Shown here: one piece after another, positions 32,322-42,607 of the stretch
Numbering within the stretch: position 1 is the first letter of the stretch
Layout of the letters: every line of letters begins with the position of its first letter
Assembly: GCA_046328475.1 (NCBI GenBank)
Contig: JAXLWN010000018.1
Coordinates: forward strand, 39,348 to 103,347
Direction: 5' to 3'
Source of the DNA: CADCWN01 sp046328475
GTDB lineage: Bacteria; Chloroflexota; Chloroflexia; Thermomicrobiales; CADCWN01
DNA: 64,000 bases
Notes under the pieces: generated by a model
Seen by the model: the letters and a program-made list of their open reading frames with translations, nothing else
What the model was told of the DNA's origin: nothing
Database searches by the model: none
Made by a program: the position numbers and the translations under genes

Positions 32322-32375
32322 TTTACCTGGCGGGTTCCCGGCGCAACCTCCGCCGCCACGTCGCCCGCCGATACT
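32322..32375 (+). promoter_or_regulatory. Direct-repeat-box promoter of the 32438 gene
   Basis: Half-sites TTTACC (32322), GGTTCC (32333), CAACCT (32344) and GCCACG (32355) at exact 11-bp period, 9 bp, then GATACT (32370-32375). The -10 ends 63 bp before ATG 32438. Confidence 0.6.
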
Positions 32376-32437
32376 GGGTTTGCGGCCAGGGCACCCGATT
32401 TCGCTGCCCGGCCCGGATCTGCGGAAAGGAGGGCACC

Positions 32438-32704
32438 ATGTGGCGGCAGCAGCTGCTCTGGGGCGTGTGGAATGGCCTCACCGCCTGGGTGATCCTGATC
32501 ACCCACGTCTTCGGCGGCTGGGAGCACTATCCGCTCTACGATCTCGCGCGTGGCGGCAACTGGTACGACTTCGGCTTCCTGATCGGCGCGGGCTCGCCGC
32601 TGCTGGGCATGGCCGGCCGGCGTTCGGCCGTCTCAACGACTGAATCATCCCGGCCGAGCCGATCACCGGCGCAATCCGGCGCGGCCGTGGCGACCGAAGT
32701 CTAG
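32438..32704 (+). CDS. Small membrane protein (DUF-type), 88 aa
   Basis: ATG 32438 follows AAAGGAGGG. The product begins MWRQQLLWGVWNGLTAWVILITHVFGGW, one or two membrane segments, then FGFLIGAGSPLLGMAG and a Ser/Ala-rich tail. It is expressed from a direct-repeat-box promoter and lies just upstream of the metal ATPase, which has its own box. Function unknown. The clean ribosome site and promoter support a real gene despite its size. Confidence 0.72.
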   Translation: MWRQQLLWGVWNGLTAWVILITHVFGGWEHYPLYDLARGGNWYDFGFLIGAGSPLLGMAGRRSAVSTTESSRPSRSPAQSGAAVATEV

Positions 32705-32836
32705 ATCCCCACTTCGGAGGCGGAGTTATTCGTGAACACCGCACACTGAGGGCGACAACCGGGCCCCTGCTCCTGCGGCTTCGGCGTGCCGGGGCCGCCG
32801 CATCGCGTGTCGCCCCGGCGCGCATGCGCACGCCGG

Positions 32837-32890
32837 TTCACCTGCCGTTTACCTGAAGCAATCACACCGGCAACTGCGGCGGGCCATGCT
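32837..32890 (+). promoter_or_regulatory. Direct-repeat-box promoter of the P1B ATPase gene
   Basis: Half-sites TTCACC (32837), TTTACC (32848), CAATCA (32859) and GCAACT (32870) at exact 11-bp period, 9 bp, then CATGCT (32885-32890). The -10 ends 58 bp before ATG 32948. The first two half-sites resemble the GTTCACC units of actinobacterial PHO boxes. Confidence 0.65.
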
Positions 32891-32947
32891 CACGCTGGCA
32901 TCGTGCAGCGTGGCCGGTGTCGTTCGATGAACCGTGGGAGGCCGGCG

Positions 32948-34849
<1,902 letters not shown>

Positions 34850-34934
34850 TCGGCGGCTGGACGAGAGCGCTGGAAAACCAGGATTGCCACCGGGCCAACG
34901 GTGCGCCGGTGGAGCGATACGAAGGGAGGCAGGC

Positions 34935-35849
34935 ATGGCCCGCACGATACTGGTGCCCCTGGATGGTTCTACATTGGCCGAGCGCGCCCTCCCCTACGCC
35001 GAGTCGCTCGCCGGGACGGAGACCGGGCGGCTCGTACTCGTCCGCGCCGTGCCCTACCTGGCGCGACCGGCGGGGGACCAGACGTTCAGCACTCTCGCGG
35101 CGGCTCGCGACGCGGCGGCCGAGGAAGCCCGCGAATATCTCGCGGCGGTGGCGTCGCGGCTCGTCGCGCGCGGCGTATCCGCGCAGATCGCCGTGCCGTA
35201 CGAGGAGGAAGCGGACGGCATCCTCGCCGAGGCGCAGCGCGCGGGTGCGGACCTGATCGCGATGGCGACGCACGGGCGGGGCGGGCTCGGGCGGTGGCTC
35301 TACGGGAGCGTCGCCGAGGAGGTGCTGGCCCGCACGAAGCTCCCCACCCTCCTGGTTCGTGCCTGGCTTCCGGAGGGCGGGGCCGCGCTGCTCACGGCCG
35401 CGCCGCGCATCCTGGTGCCGCTCGACGGCTCCGCCGCCAACGAGGCCGTGATCCCGGTGGCGGCAGGGCTCGCGGCCGATCTGGGCGGCACGCTCGTCCT
35501 GGTGCGCGCGGTCGCGCGGCCGGATCTCGTCTTCGCGCCGGATGCCCTCCTCGCGCCGCTCCTGAGCGAGGAGTTGACCGAGGAGCGAGCCGTCGCGGAG
35601 CGGTATCTGCGCGACGTGGCGGCCCGCGTCGCCGTGGCCGGTCGGCCGGTGGAGACCGTGGTGCGCGTCGGCCGCCCGGGGCTGGACATGGCGGCGGCGG
35701 TGATCGAGGCGGTTGGTCACGAGTGCGGCGCGGCACTGGTCGTGATGACGAGCCACCGGCGCGCGGGACTCGAGCGGCTGCTCCTCGGCAGCGTCGCCGA
35801 CGCCACGCTGCGCCATGGCACGCTCCCGGTGATCCTGGTCCGCCCGTGA
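34935..35849 (+). CDS. Tandem universal stress protein (two Usp domains)
   Basis: 304 residues from ATG 34935 with GGGAGG upstream. Two Usp domains are in tandem: the first begins ILVPLDGSTLAERALPYAESL and ends with the ATP-binding motif THGRGGLGRWLYGSVAEEVL; the second begins ILVPLDGSAANEAVIPVA and ends SHRRAGLERLLLGSVADATL. Both keep the GxxGxxxxxxGS pattern of ATP-binding Usp proteins. It is cytosolic. It lies 85 bp after the metal ATPase and is probably cotranscribed; a strong hairpin follows at 35903. A role in stress survival is inferred from the family. Confidence 0.92.
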   Translation: MARTILVPLDGSTLAERALPYAESLAGTETGRLVLVRAVPYLARPAGDQTFSTLAAARDAAAEEAREYLAAVASRLVARGVSAQIAVPYEEEADGILAEAQRAGADLIAMATHGRGGLGRWLYGSVAEEVLARTKLPTLLVRAWLPEGGAALLTAAPRILVPLDGSAANEAVIPVAAGLAADLGGTLVLVRAVARPDLVFAPDALLAPLLSEELTEERAVAERYLRDVAARVAVAGRPVETVVRVGRPGLDMAAAVIEAVGHECGAALVVMTSHRRAGLERLLLGSVADATLRHGTLPVILVRP

Positions 35850-35902
35850 GTTGTCGGCCTGCGGGAGCCTGCGGCGACCGCGGTGCCACCATCGAGCCTT
35901 TG

Positions 35903-35936
35903 ATGCCGCGAATGCGCGCTGGCGCATTCGCGGCAT
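35903..35936 (+). terminator. 15-bp hairpin after the universal stress protein gene
   Basis: The arms 35903-35917 and 35922-35936 are perfectly complementary with a GCTG loop, about 55 bp after the stop. No T-tract follows, as in the other hairpins of this genome. Confidence 0.55.
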
Positions 35937-36044
35937 TGGCTGATGACGCGCGATCGTGCGCCTGCCTGCAGTTGGGCTCGAATCTGGGTCGTGCCGGGCG
36001 TTGCCGAGGTGTATCGGCGGTATGCGGCGGCGGTTCGCGAGCCG

Positions 36045-36098
36045 TTTACGTGCCGTTCACCGGCGGTAACGTGCGGTGTTAGGGGGCGGGGCTATGCT
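36045..36098 (+). promoter_or_regulatory. Direct-repeat-box promoter of the first DoxX-type gene
   Basis: Half-sites TTTACG (36045), TTCACC (36056), TAACGT (36067) and GTTAGG (36078), exact 11-bp period, 9 bp, then TATGCT (36093-36098). Start codon 81 bp further. Very similar to the box at 39229 in front of the duplicate gene. Confidence 0.68.
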
Positions 36099-36178
36099 CT
36101 GGGCAATGAGAGAGCGGGGCGGCGCTGGCGGTGGGACGGGACCACGGGGCGGCGCACCGAGAGAGAAGGAGGCCCCGG

Positions 36179-36950
36179 ATGTCCAAGTTGAAGACCTACG
36201 ACCTGGTGCTGGCCGCGCTGGTGGCGGGCGGCTTCATCCTGCCAGTATGTCGCCGAGAGCTTAGACTTCACCACCGGCGCGGGGCTGGCGCTGGCCATCT
36301 GGCGGCTCGATCGTCGTGGCTGGCGCGGCGGGCATGTTCATCTACGACCGCATGGTCAAGAACCCGGTCGAGGTGGGCGGCACCGGTGCCGCAACCCGCC
36401 ATCTCGCGCTTCCTCTTCCACGACACCCGCGCGGCGGCGCTCTGGCTGGTCGCCCGCTTCTACGTCGGCTTCCAGTGGCTGGAGGCGGGTTTCCACAAGG
36501 TGACCGACGCGAACGGCGCCTGGGACTACGGCAACGGCGCGGAGAACAACCAGGCTACTGGAAGGGCGCGGTGGCTATCCGCAGACCGGCAGCCCCAGAT
36601 CAGCTACGACTGGTACCGCACCTTCCTGCAGACGCTGATCGATAACGGCGCGCAGACCTGGTTCGCCCCGCTGATCGCCTGGGGCGAGGTGCTGGTGGGC
36701 ATCGGCCTCATCGTCGGCGGGCTGGTGGGCATCGCCGCCTTCTTCGGGCGCTGATGAACATGAGCTTCATGCTGGCGGGCTCCGCCTCGACCAACCCGGT
36801 GCTGTTCTTCCTGGCGGTGGCGCTGATCCTCGGCTGGCAGGTGGCGGGCTACTACGGCGCGGACCGCTTCATCCTGCCGATCATCGGCGCCCCCTGGCAG
36901 CCCGGCAAGCTCTTCCATCGCGGTTCCCCCGTCCGGTGTGGCTTCGTGGC
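36179..36950 (+). pseudogene. DoxX-type membrane protein, copy 1 (frameshifted)
   Basis: ATG 36179 with GAAGGAGG. Opening MSKLKTYDLVLAALVAGGFIL, then a break. In other frames: MFIYDRMVKNPVEVGG, ISRFLFHDTRAAALWLVARFYVGFQWLEAGFHKVTDANGAWDYG, ISYDWYRTFLQTLIDNGAQTWFAPLIAWGEVLVGIGLIVGGLVGIAAFFG, NMSFMLAGSASTNPVLFFLAVALIL and YYGADRFILPIIG. The pattern QWLEAGxHK...W...LIAWGE is that of DoxX/TQO-small-subunit-like four-helix membrane proteins. About four indels interrupt it, yet every segment matches the second copy at 39363. The role is uncertain: family members are linked to thiosulfate:quinone oxidoreduction or redox homeostasis at the membrane. Confidence 0.7.
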
Positions 36951-36977
36951 CTCCTGGCCGACATCGACGAACCGAAA

Positions 36978-37008
36978 ACCGGCCCCAGGCAATCTGCCTG
37001 GGGCCGGT
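36978..37008. terminator. 14-bp hairpin, probable bidirectional terminator
   Basis: Arms 36978-36991 and 36995-37008 pair perfectly with loop ATC. On the minus strand it is followed by TTTT, so it can end the Ig-like gene (37043-38136, minus). On the plus strand it follows the DoxX copy 1 gene. A related but imperfect hairpin follows DoxX copy 2 near 40150-40175. Confidence 0.6.
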
Positions 37009-37042
37009 GGCGATGCGCCGCGCCGGGAGGTGGCGCGCATCA

Positions 37043-38136
37043 TCATTGCCGGCGGTCTGGTGCCGGGGTCGTAGCGGATGTCGTAGTTGCTGCTCGTCAC
37101 CCCGAACGCCGTGATGCGGTAGGTCTTGCCGACTTTCTCGGTGGCGTTGGTGCTGGGCGGGTTGCGCGCGTACTGGAAGCGCAGCACGCTCAGGTTCAGC
37201 GCCGCCCAGGACTGGCCGGGCGCGAAGGTGCTGCCCGAGGGTCAGTTCGAGGCACCAGTTCGGCGCGGCGCAGGCGTCCAGGTGCGGGTCGGTCGGCAGG
37301 TTCGGCTGCTTGAGGCCCGCGTTCCGGTCCACCGGCTTCAGCCAGAGCACCTTGCGCCCCACCACCAGCGGGCCGCTGCCGCTGCTCGGGTCATAGCCCG
37401 GCGCGCCCGCGTAGCTCGCCTGCACCCGGTTCGGGTAGGTCCCCGCCGCCGTGCCCGGCGGCAACGGCACCGTCGCGGTCGCCACGCCTTGCGCGTTGGT
37501 GGTCGCCAGGTAGGTCCTGCCCATCGAAGGTGAAGGTCACGGTCCGCCGCCGGACCGGCGAGCCGCCGCTCGTCACCGTGGCCGTCAGCGTGGCGGTCGT
37601 GTCCTCACCATAGGTCGCGCTGCCGCGCGCCACAGTCGTCGTGGGCTGCGACGCGACCTCGACGCGGAGCGCAGCGCCCCGGCCCACCGCCAGCAGTCAT
37701 TCTCGCTCATGATGACAGTGATGCTGTGGCTCCCCGCCGCTAGCACGAAGCTGCCGCTGCTCAACGCGCGTCGGCGAAGGCGCCGTCCGGTGTATAGGCG
37801 GTCGTATCGCAGTCGTCCGGGTCGGGATCGCCGCCGAGGTCAGGCCCAGGGCGTGGCGTTGTCGAATACCGACGGTCGCCGAGGCACAAGAAGTCGGTGA
37901 CGTCGAGCTGTACCGCCACCGCGCTGGTGAAGGTGAAGGTTCAGCACCAGCCGCCCCCACCCCAACCGACGACACACTGAAGTAGGACCCGGCCCCGCCC
38001 ACGGTGATCGCCGTGGCCGCGCCGCCGCCAGGGCCGCGCTGAGCATCCCACCGAAGGTGTCGCCAGCGGTGTCAGCACTCCCACCAGTCGCCAGACCAGC
38101 CCCACGCCCCGCGCGGGCAGACGGAACACGGATCAT
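37043..38136 (-). pseudogene. Secreted Ig-like-repeat protein (frameshifted)
   Basis: ATG at 38136 with AGGAGG upstream. The leader in shifted frame reads LVWRLVGVLTPLA. An N-terminal beta region (YFSVSSVGVGAAG, SSGSFVLAAGSHSITVIMSEND across frames) is followed by a Big3/5-like Ig module: QPTTTVARGSATYGEDTTATLTATV, VTFTFDGQ, TNAQGVATATVPLPPGTAAGTYPN, VQASYAGAPGYDPSSGSGPLVV. A C-terminal part ends YRITAFGVTSSNYDIRYDPG. The stop at 37043 is inferred from an adjacent frame. Frames change at least five times. It is probably an exported adhesin-like or structural protein; it sits between the two DoxX copies on the opposite strand. Confidence 0.6.
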
Positions 38137-38242
38137 CGCGTACCTCCTGGTTGCCTGCCGCGTCGCGCCGACCCGCCGCTCGTGTCGGCGTGCTGCTGGG
38201 TCCATCGTGGCACCCATGCTAACAGGCGGATGCTCTCCAGAC

Positions 38243-38924
38243 AAGTACCCCTCCAGGCTCACCGCTCGAGTATGTGCGGGAACACGTCAAACCGGCTCGT
38301 GAGCAGAGCAAGACGACTATTCGCGAGTGGTGGTTGCACGAACGCCCGCGCGTGGAAATGCACGATGCCGCCTTGCAGCTCCATTCTCGATTCATTGGTA
38401 CAGCTCGTGTTGCCACGCATCGCCTATTTACCTGGCTCGATGATGAGACATTACCCGATAGCCAAGTGATAGCCATCACCGCGACGACGACTACTTCTTC
38501 GGCGCTGCTGCGCGCGCGCACGAACTCTGGTCGCTGCGCATGAGGCCGTGGCTCGGCGTCGGCAACGACCGCGCTACACGCCGACGACCACCTTCGAGAC
38601 CTTCCCCTTCCTTGGCCCCCGGCGCGGAGCCGCCGGGCGTCCCCGCGTGCAAGCCATCGCCGCCGCCGCGCAGCAGCTCGTCGAACTGCGCGACAACTGG
38701 CTCAACCCCGCAGCGAACGCGTCCGACGCCGAACTGAAAAAGCGCACCCTCACCCAACCTCTACAACCAGCGCCCCACCTGGCTCGCCAACGCCCACGCC
38801 GCGCTCGGCCGCGCCGATGCTCGCCGCCTACGGCTGGCCCCACGACGCCTCGCGGACGACGACCTGCTGGCGCGGCTGCTGGCGCGAACGCCGCGCGTGC
38901 CGCCGCGCCTCCCCGCGCCAATAG
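38243..38924 (+). pseudogene. C-terminal remnant of an MmeI/Eco57I-type DNA methyltransferase
   Basis: Only the last fifth or so of such a protein is present: PPLEYVREHVKPAREQ, TIREWWLHERPRVEM, RVATHRLFTWLDDETLPDSQVIAITAT, SLRMRPWLGVG, YTPTTTFETFPF, AAAAQQLVELRDNWLNP, and in another frame RPTWLANAHAALG and AAYGWPHDAS. These are typical of the target-recognition and C-terminal part of type IIL/BREX-like class I methylases. The catalytic SAM domain (NPPY) is absent from the window, and two or more frameshifts are present. The fragment ends 64 bp before tRNA-Ile, a common place for integration-related scars. It is dead as a methyltransferase. Confidence 0.72.
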
Positions 38925-38987
38925 CCTAGCGCCGCCCGCCGCCGAGACCCAACCGGCGGCAGGCGGCGCGGGCGACGGTCCCGGCGC

Positions 38988-39060
38988 GGGGGCGTAGCTC
39001 AGTGGTCAGAGCGGCGGCCTTATAAGCCGCGTGTCGTGGGTTCGATTCCCGCCGTCCTAC
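38988..39060 (+). tRNA. tRNA-Ile (anticodon TAT)
   Basis: Cloverleaf by eye: D-stem GCTC/GAGC, anticodon stem GCGGC/GCCGC with loop CTTATAA, anticodon TAT at 39021-39023, variable GTGTC, T-stem GTGGG/CCCGC with loop TTCGATT. The acceptor GGGGGCG pairs with CGTCCTA except for G1-A72, and the discriminator is C; CCA is not encoded. The TAT anticodon reads the rare AUA codon. The imperfect acceptor end could be a sequence error or decay. Confidence 0.82.
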
Positions 39061-39128
39061 CCCTTCCGCACCGCCGTCCCTGGCTCGCGGTTGCCACGCG
39101 GCGCAGGTCGCGGCAGGCACCCCGTCCG

Positions 39129-39159
39129 GTAGGGGCGGGTCACCGACCCGCCCGCGTGG
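39129..39159. repeat. REP-like palindrome, family 1
   Basis: GTAGGGGCGGGTCACC followed by GACCCGCCCGCGTGG: a palindromic GGGTC/GACCC core in a conserved frame. Other copies are at 40254, 40366, 45245, 46628 and 46684. Upstream (39075-39100) is the reverse complement of the companion segment found beside the copies at 45245 and 46628. Confidence 0.6.
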
Positions 39160-39228
39160 CGCAGCGCAGAGTCGCACCGATTGCCCCGCCCGCCGGGTAA
39201 ACGCCGCGCGCCCCGGATCGGCGTCCTC

Positions 39229-39283
39229 TTTACACACCGTTCCACCTGCGGTAATGGCTCTCGTTACCCACCGGGCCTATCCT
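39229..39283 (+). promoter_or_regulatory. Direct-repeat-box promoter of the second DoxX-type gene
   Basis: TTTACA (39229), TTCCACC (39240, one extra C), TAATGG (39252), GTTACC (39263), then 9 bp and TATCCT (39278-39283). Apart from the inserted C it follows the 11-bp register of 36045-36098 exactly. Start codon 80 bp downstream. Confidence 0.65.
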
Positions 39284-39362
39284 GTGGTCAGTGAATAAGC
39301 GGCGCGCAGCCGGTGGGATGGGACCACAGGGGCGGCGTACCGGAAGGCCAAGGAGGCCCGAG

Positions 39363-40123
39363 ATGTCCAGGTTCAAGTCCTTCGACGTGGTGCTGGCCGC
39401 GCTGGTGGCGGGCGGCTGCATCCTCTTCCAGTACGTCGCCGAGAGCTTAGACTTCACCCACGGGGCGGGGCTGGCGCTGGCCATCCTCGCCGCTGCGGTG
39501 ATCGTCGGCGCGGCGGGCATGTTCATCTACGACCGCATGGTCACGAACCCGGTCGAGGTCGGCAGCACCGAGGTCCCGCAACCCGACCATCGTCGCGCTT
39601 CCTCTTCGGCGACACCCGCTCGGCGGCGCTCTGGCTGGTGGTGCGCTTCGTCGACTTCCAGTGGCTGGAGGCCAGGTTCCACAAGGTGACCGACGCCAAC
39701 GGCGCGTGGGACTACGGCAGCGCGGAGCCTGCTCGGCTACTGGAAGGCGCGGTCGCCATCCCGCAGACCGGCACCCCCGAGATCTCCTACGACTGGTACC
39801 GCACCTTCCTGGAGCGATCGATAACGGCGCGCAGACCTGGTTCGCTGATCGCCTGGGGCGAGGTGCTGGTGGGCATCGGCCTCATCGTCGGTGGCTTGGT
39901 CGGTATCGCCGCCTTCTTCAAAGCCCTGATGAACATGAGCATGCTGGCGGGCAGCGCCTCGACCAACCCGGTCCTCTTCATCCTCGCCGTTGCCCTGATG
40001 CTGGCCTGGCATGTCGCGGGCTACTACGGTGCCGACCGCTTCATCCTCCCGATCATCGGCGCCCCCTGGGCCGGCAAGCTCTTCAATCATGGCGGTTCCC
40101 CCGTCCCGGTGCCGGCCTCGTAG
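39363..40123 (+). pseudogene. DoxX-type membrane protein, copy 2 (frameshifted)
   Basis: ATG 39363 with CAAGGAGG upstream. The N-terminal part is clean: MSRFKSFDVVLAALVAGGCILFQYVAESLDF, HGAGLALAILAAAVIVGAAGMFIYDRMVTNPVEVG. After one or two indels (about 39585 and 39645) it continues VDFQWLEARFHKVTDANGAWDYG, ISYDWYRTFL, and after another (about 39810) SLIAWGEVLVGIGLIVGGLVGIAAFF, MLAGSASTNPVLFILAVALMLAWHVAGYYGADRFILPIIG, ending VPVPAS. Five or so membrane helices; same family and probably same role as copy 1 (36179). Promoter and 3' hairpin are duplicated along with the gene. Confidence 0.72.
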
Positions 40124-40253
40124 CCTCCTTTCCGGCACCGACGAACCGAAAACCGGCCCCAGGCGAACCGCCTGGGACGAGGAGCTGACATTAAACGCGC
40201 CCGGATGTACTGGTCCAGTATGGGGCACAACGTCGCACACGCCACCCCGCGTT

Positions 40254-40392
40254 GTAGGGGCGGTTCGTGAACCGCGCCCTGGTATCCCTGCCTGGCGGTT
40301 GCACAGCGTCGTCAGGCGTTCCGGTGGGCGCCCTTCTTCGCCGGGCTGGCGGTGGCCCCACAAAGCAGGGCGGTTCACGAACCGCCCCTACA
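40254..40392. repeat. Pair of inverted family-1 REP palindromes
   Basis: Left unit 40254-40280 (GTAGGGGCGGTTCGTGAACC...) and right unit 40366-40392 (...GGTTCACGAACCGCCCCTAC) face each other. The outer 21 bases are exact reverse complements, giving a roughly 139-bp element with inverted ends. The right unit contains the TGA stop (reverse strand, 40375-40377) of the PiT phosphate transporter gene. It could be a small non-autonomous mobile element. Confidence 0.55.
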
Positions 40393-41430
40393 GGGATAGG
40401 TGGGGCTTCGCGCCGCTGCGCACGCCGCGCCCGTGATCAAATGGAGGAGCTGGTAGAAGACCCAGCCGAAGGCGGTGCAGGCCGGGAGGGTGACGACCCA
40501 GGCGAGGACGATGCGCCCCGCCGTCCCCCAGCGCACCGCCGAGAGGCGCTTGGTCGCGCCGACGCCGAGGATCGCCGAGGAGATGACGTGCGTGGTGGAG
40601 ACCGGGATGCCGAGGCGGCTGGCGACCTCGATGATCGTCCCCGCCGCCGTCTCCGCCGCGAAGCCGTCGATCGGGCGCAGCTCCACGATCTTCAGCCCCA
40701 TCGTGCGGATGATCCGCCAGCCGCCGATCCCGGTGCCGAGCGCCATCGCGCTGGCGGCGCAGACGACCACCCAGAGCGGCACGCGCCAGTCGTTGCCGGT
40801 CCAGCCGTAGTAGCTGGCGAGCGCCATCGTGATCACGCCCATCGTCTTCTGCGCGTCGTTGCCGCCGTGGCTGTAGGCCATCCAGGCGGCGGAGACGATC
40901 TGGAGCTTGCCGAAGATGCGCGTCACCTGCTGCGGGTAGAAGTTGCGGAAGCCCCAGAGCAGCGCGAACATCACCGCGAACGCCCCCACGAAGCCGAGCA
41001 TCGGCGAGGCGACCAGCCCGCGAAAGGTCTTGTCCAGCCCGCCCGGCAGGATCGCGCCCCAGCCCGCCTTCGCCACGCCCGCGCCGACGATCGAGAAGAC
41101 CAGCGCGTGGCTGGAGCTGGACGGGATGCCGTAATACCAGGTCAGCAGGTTCCAGGCGATCGCCGAGAGCAGCGCCGCGATCACCAGCAACTGCGTCGCA
41201 TTCTCCGGCGCGATGATCCCCTTGCCGACGGTCGTCGCCACCGCCGTGCCGGTCAGCGCGCCGACGAAATTGAGGATCGCCGCCATCGCCACCGCCCGCC
41301 CCGGCGAGAGGACGCGCGTCGCCACCGAGGTCGCGATCGCGTTGGCGGTATCGTGGAAACCGTTGATGTAGTCGAACACAAGGCCCAGCGCGACGACGAC
41401 GACGAGCGCCAGGAACGCGGCATCAGGCAT
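40375..41430 (-). CDS. pit: PiT-family inorganic phosphate transporter
   Basis: 351 residues with about ten membrane helices. Both halves carry the PiT signature: GFHDTANAIATSVATRVLSPG in the N-terminal half and AYSHGGNDAQKTMGVI in the C-terminal half, with IPSSSSHAL and IPVSTTHVISS loops. It should import phosphate (possibly as a metal-phosphate complex) driven by protons or sodium. The C-terminal tail AAARSPTYPCRGGS is encoded by a REP palindrome that supplies the stop, so the natural C-terminus may have been altered by that insertion. The gene lies downstream of the DUF47 (PhoU-like) gene at 41559-42197 on the same strand, the usual pair. The 128-bp gap between them holds 7-bp repeats. Confidence 0.93.
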   Translation of the reverse strand: MPDAAFLALVVVVALGLVFDYINGFHDTANAIATSVATRVLSPGRAVAMAAILNFVGALTGTAVATTVGKGIIAPENATQLLVIAALLSAIAWNLLTWYYGIPSSSSHALVFSIVGAGVAKAGWGAILPGGLDKTFRGLVASPMLGFVGAFAVMFALLWGFRNFYPQQVTRIFGKLQIVSAAWMAYSHGGNDAQKTMGVITMALASYYGWTGNDWRVPLWVVVCAASAMALGTGIGGWRIIRTMGLKIVELRPIDGFAAETAAGTIIEVASRLGIPVSTTHVISSAILGVGATKRLSAVRWGTAGRIVLAWVVTLPACTAFGWVFYQLLHLITGAACAAARSPTYPCRGGS

Positions 41431-41444
41431 GAAGCACCGTTGGT

Positions 41445-41547
41445 AAAGTACGAAGTACGAAGTACGAAGTACGAATTAAGGTAGCGCCTTTGGCAAGCCC
41501 AGTTCGTACTTCGTCGTTCGTACTTCGTCGTTCGTACTTCGTACTTC
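41445..41547. repeat. 7-bp tandem repeats in two inverted arms
   Basis: The left arm 41445-41477 is about four units of AAGTACG. The right arm 41501-41547 is six units of TTCGTAC or TTCGTCG. The arms are complementary and can form a long imperfect hairpin between the DUF47 and PiT genes. The same unit builds the element at 47082-47170. Confidence 0.7.
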
Positions 41548-41558
41548 CCATTTCTCGC

Positions 41559-42197
41559 TCACGCATGCTTCAGCACGATCCCTTCCAGCGTGTTCGCGAC
41601 ATCCTCCCCCCGGTCGGTGGCGACCTCCAGGTCGGCGTAGAGCTCGCCCCAGCGGATCGCCTTGATCAGCGAGGGGATGTCGCTCGCGTCGTCGTACAGC
41701 ACGGCCAGCGCGTTGTTCAGCACATCGTCCGCTTCGTCTTCGAGGCGGTTGATGTCCACCACCACGCGCAGCATCTTGTCGCTCTGCTTCATGTCGCTGA
41801 GGAACCCGACCGCCTCGACGATCGCGCGGGCCTGGTCGCAGATGATCCGCGCCAGCAGCTTCGCGGGCTCGGTCGGCCGGTCCATGCGGTAGAGCCACAT
41901 CCGCCGCGCCGTTTCCTCGACATAATCAACGAAATCGTCGATCCGGCTCGCGAGGGTGCTGATATCCTCGCGGTCGAACGGGGTGACGAACGAGCGGTTG
42001 AGCGCATTGAAGATCTGGTGGGTGATCTCGTCGCCGCGCCGCTCCAGGTCGCGCATCCGGCGCACCTTGCGCTCGACTTCCTCGTAATTCTCGAAAATCT
42101 CGGCCATCAGTTGCGCCACGTCCAGCGCATTCATGACGGCGTCGTGGAAATAGTCGAAGAAGCGCTCGTCGCGGGGCAAGAAGCGCGCGAGTACCAT
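41559..42197 (-). CDS. DUF47 (PhoU-like) partner of the phosphate transporter
   Basis: 212 residues from the ATG at 42197 (GGTGGAGC upstream). An all-helical protein: MVLARFLPRDERFFDYFHDAVMNALDVAQLMAEIF, ERRGDEITHQIFNALNRSFVTPFDREDISTLASRIDDFVDYVEETA, INRLEDEADDVLNNALAVLYDD, EDVANTLEGIVLKHA. The repeated ExxGDEITH and ExxADD segments are the metal-binding helices of the PhoU/DUF47 fold. It is usually encoded with PiT transporters and thought to regulate them; the gene order here agrees. Cytosolic. The stop lies 12 bp from the 7-bp repeat element. Confidence 0.92.
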   Translation of the reverse strand: MVLARFLPRDERFFDYFHDAVMNALDVAQLMAEIFENYEEVERKVRRMRDLERRGDEITHQIFNALNRSFVTPFDREDISTLASRIDDFVDYVEETARRMWLYRMDRPTEPAKLLARIICDQARAIVEAVGFLSDMKQSDKMLRVVVDINRLEDEADDVLNNALAVLYDDASDIPSLIKAIRWGELYADLEVATDRGEDVANTLEGIVLKHA

Positions 42198-42395
42198 GCT
42201 GCTCCACCCTTTCCCCAGGCCCTGGTTCGGCGCGACCGGTGAAGTCGCGCCGAAGTGGACAGTAGCACGAAAAATGCCCCGTGCCCAGGTTGCGGGTCCC
42301 CCTCGCGCACGGCAGGACCGCTGGTCGCGGAGCACCGCCCCGTAACCCACCCGGATCGCCATGTCGCCCCTGGCGCGAGAGTTCGCCGAGGGAGG

Positions 42396-42404
42396 AGTAT
42401 AACA
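42396..42404 (-). promoter_or_regulatory. Extended -10 element upstream of DUF47-pit
   Basis: On the minus strand the sequence is TGTTATACT, a TGn-TATACT extended -10. No -35 or direct-repeat box fits 17 or 9 bp upstream. It would give a leader of about 190 nt. Confidence 0.4.
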
Positions 42405-42544
42405 AACCGTGTCGAGTTGCCGTGGGGGCGTGGGGGCGTGAGGGCGTGGGAGAGGAGGCATCGGGGGGTTCAACCGCAACTGCGGGCGACTGCGGTCGCT
42501 ACGAAACCGACCTTCGTCGGTTAGATACTACGTTGGGGGCGGGA

Positions 42545-42607
42545 CCCAACCCGCGCAGGTGGGTTTCGTGGCGCGTGAGCGCCTGCGAGGCGCGGTTTCA
42601 ACCGCCC
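42545..42607. repeat. REP-like element, family 2
   Basis: Starts with CCCAACCCGCGCAGGTGGG, continues through TTTCGTGGCG and ends GCGGTTTCAACCGCC. Related copies at 54138-54205 and 63834-63892 share the CCGCGCARGCGG arm; the first also shares the TTTCAACCGCC end. Confidence 0.5.

Noticed and set aside
36179..40123. DoxX genes as true pseudogenes
   Set aside because: Both copies retain all helices and conserved motifs across frame changes and have intact promoters, so sequence error is at least as likely; called interrupted only.
42198..42330. Possible riboswitch in the long leader of DUF47-pit
   Set aside because: No recognisable conserved core or strong terminator hairpin could be identified by eye.
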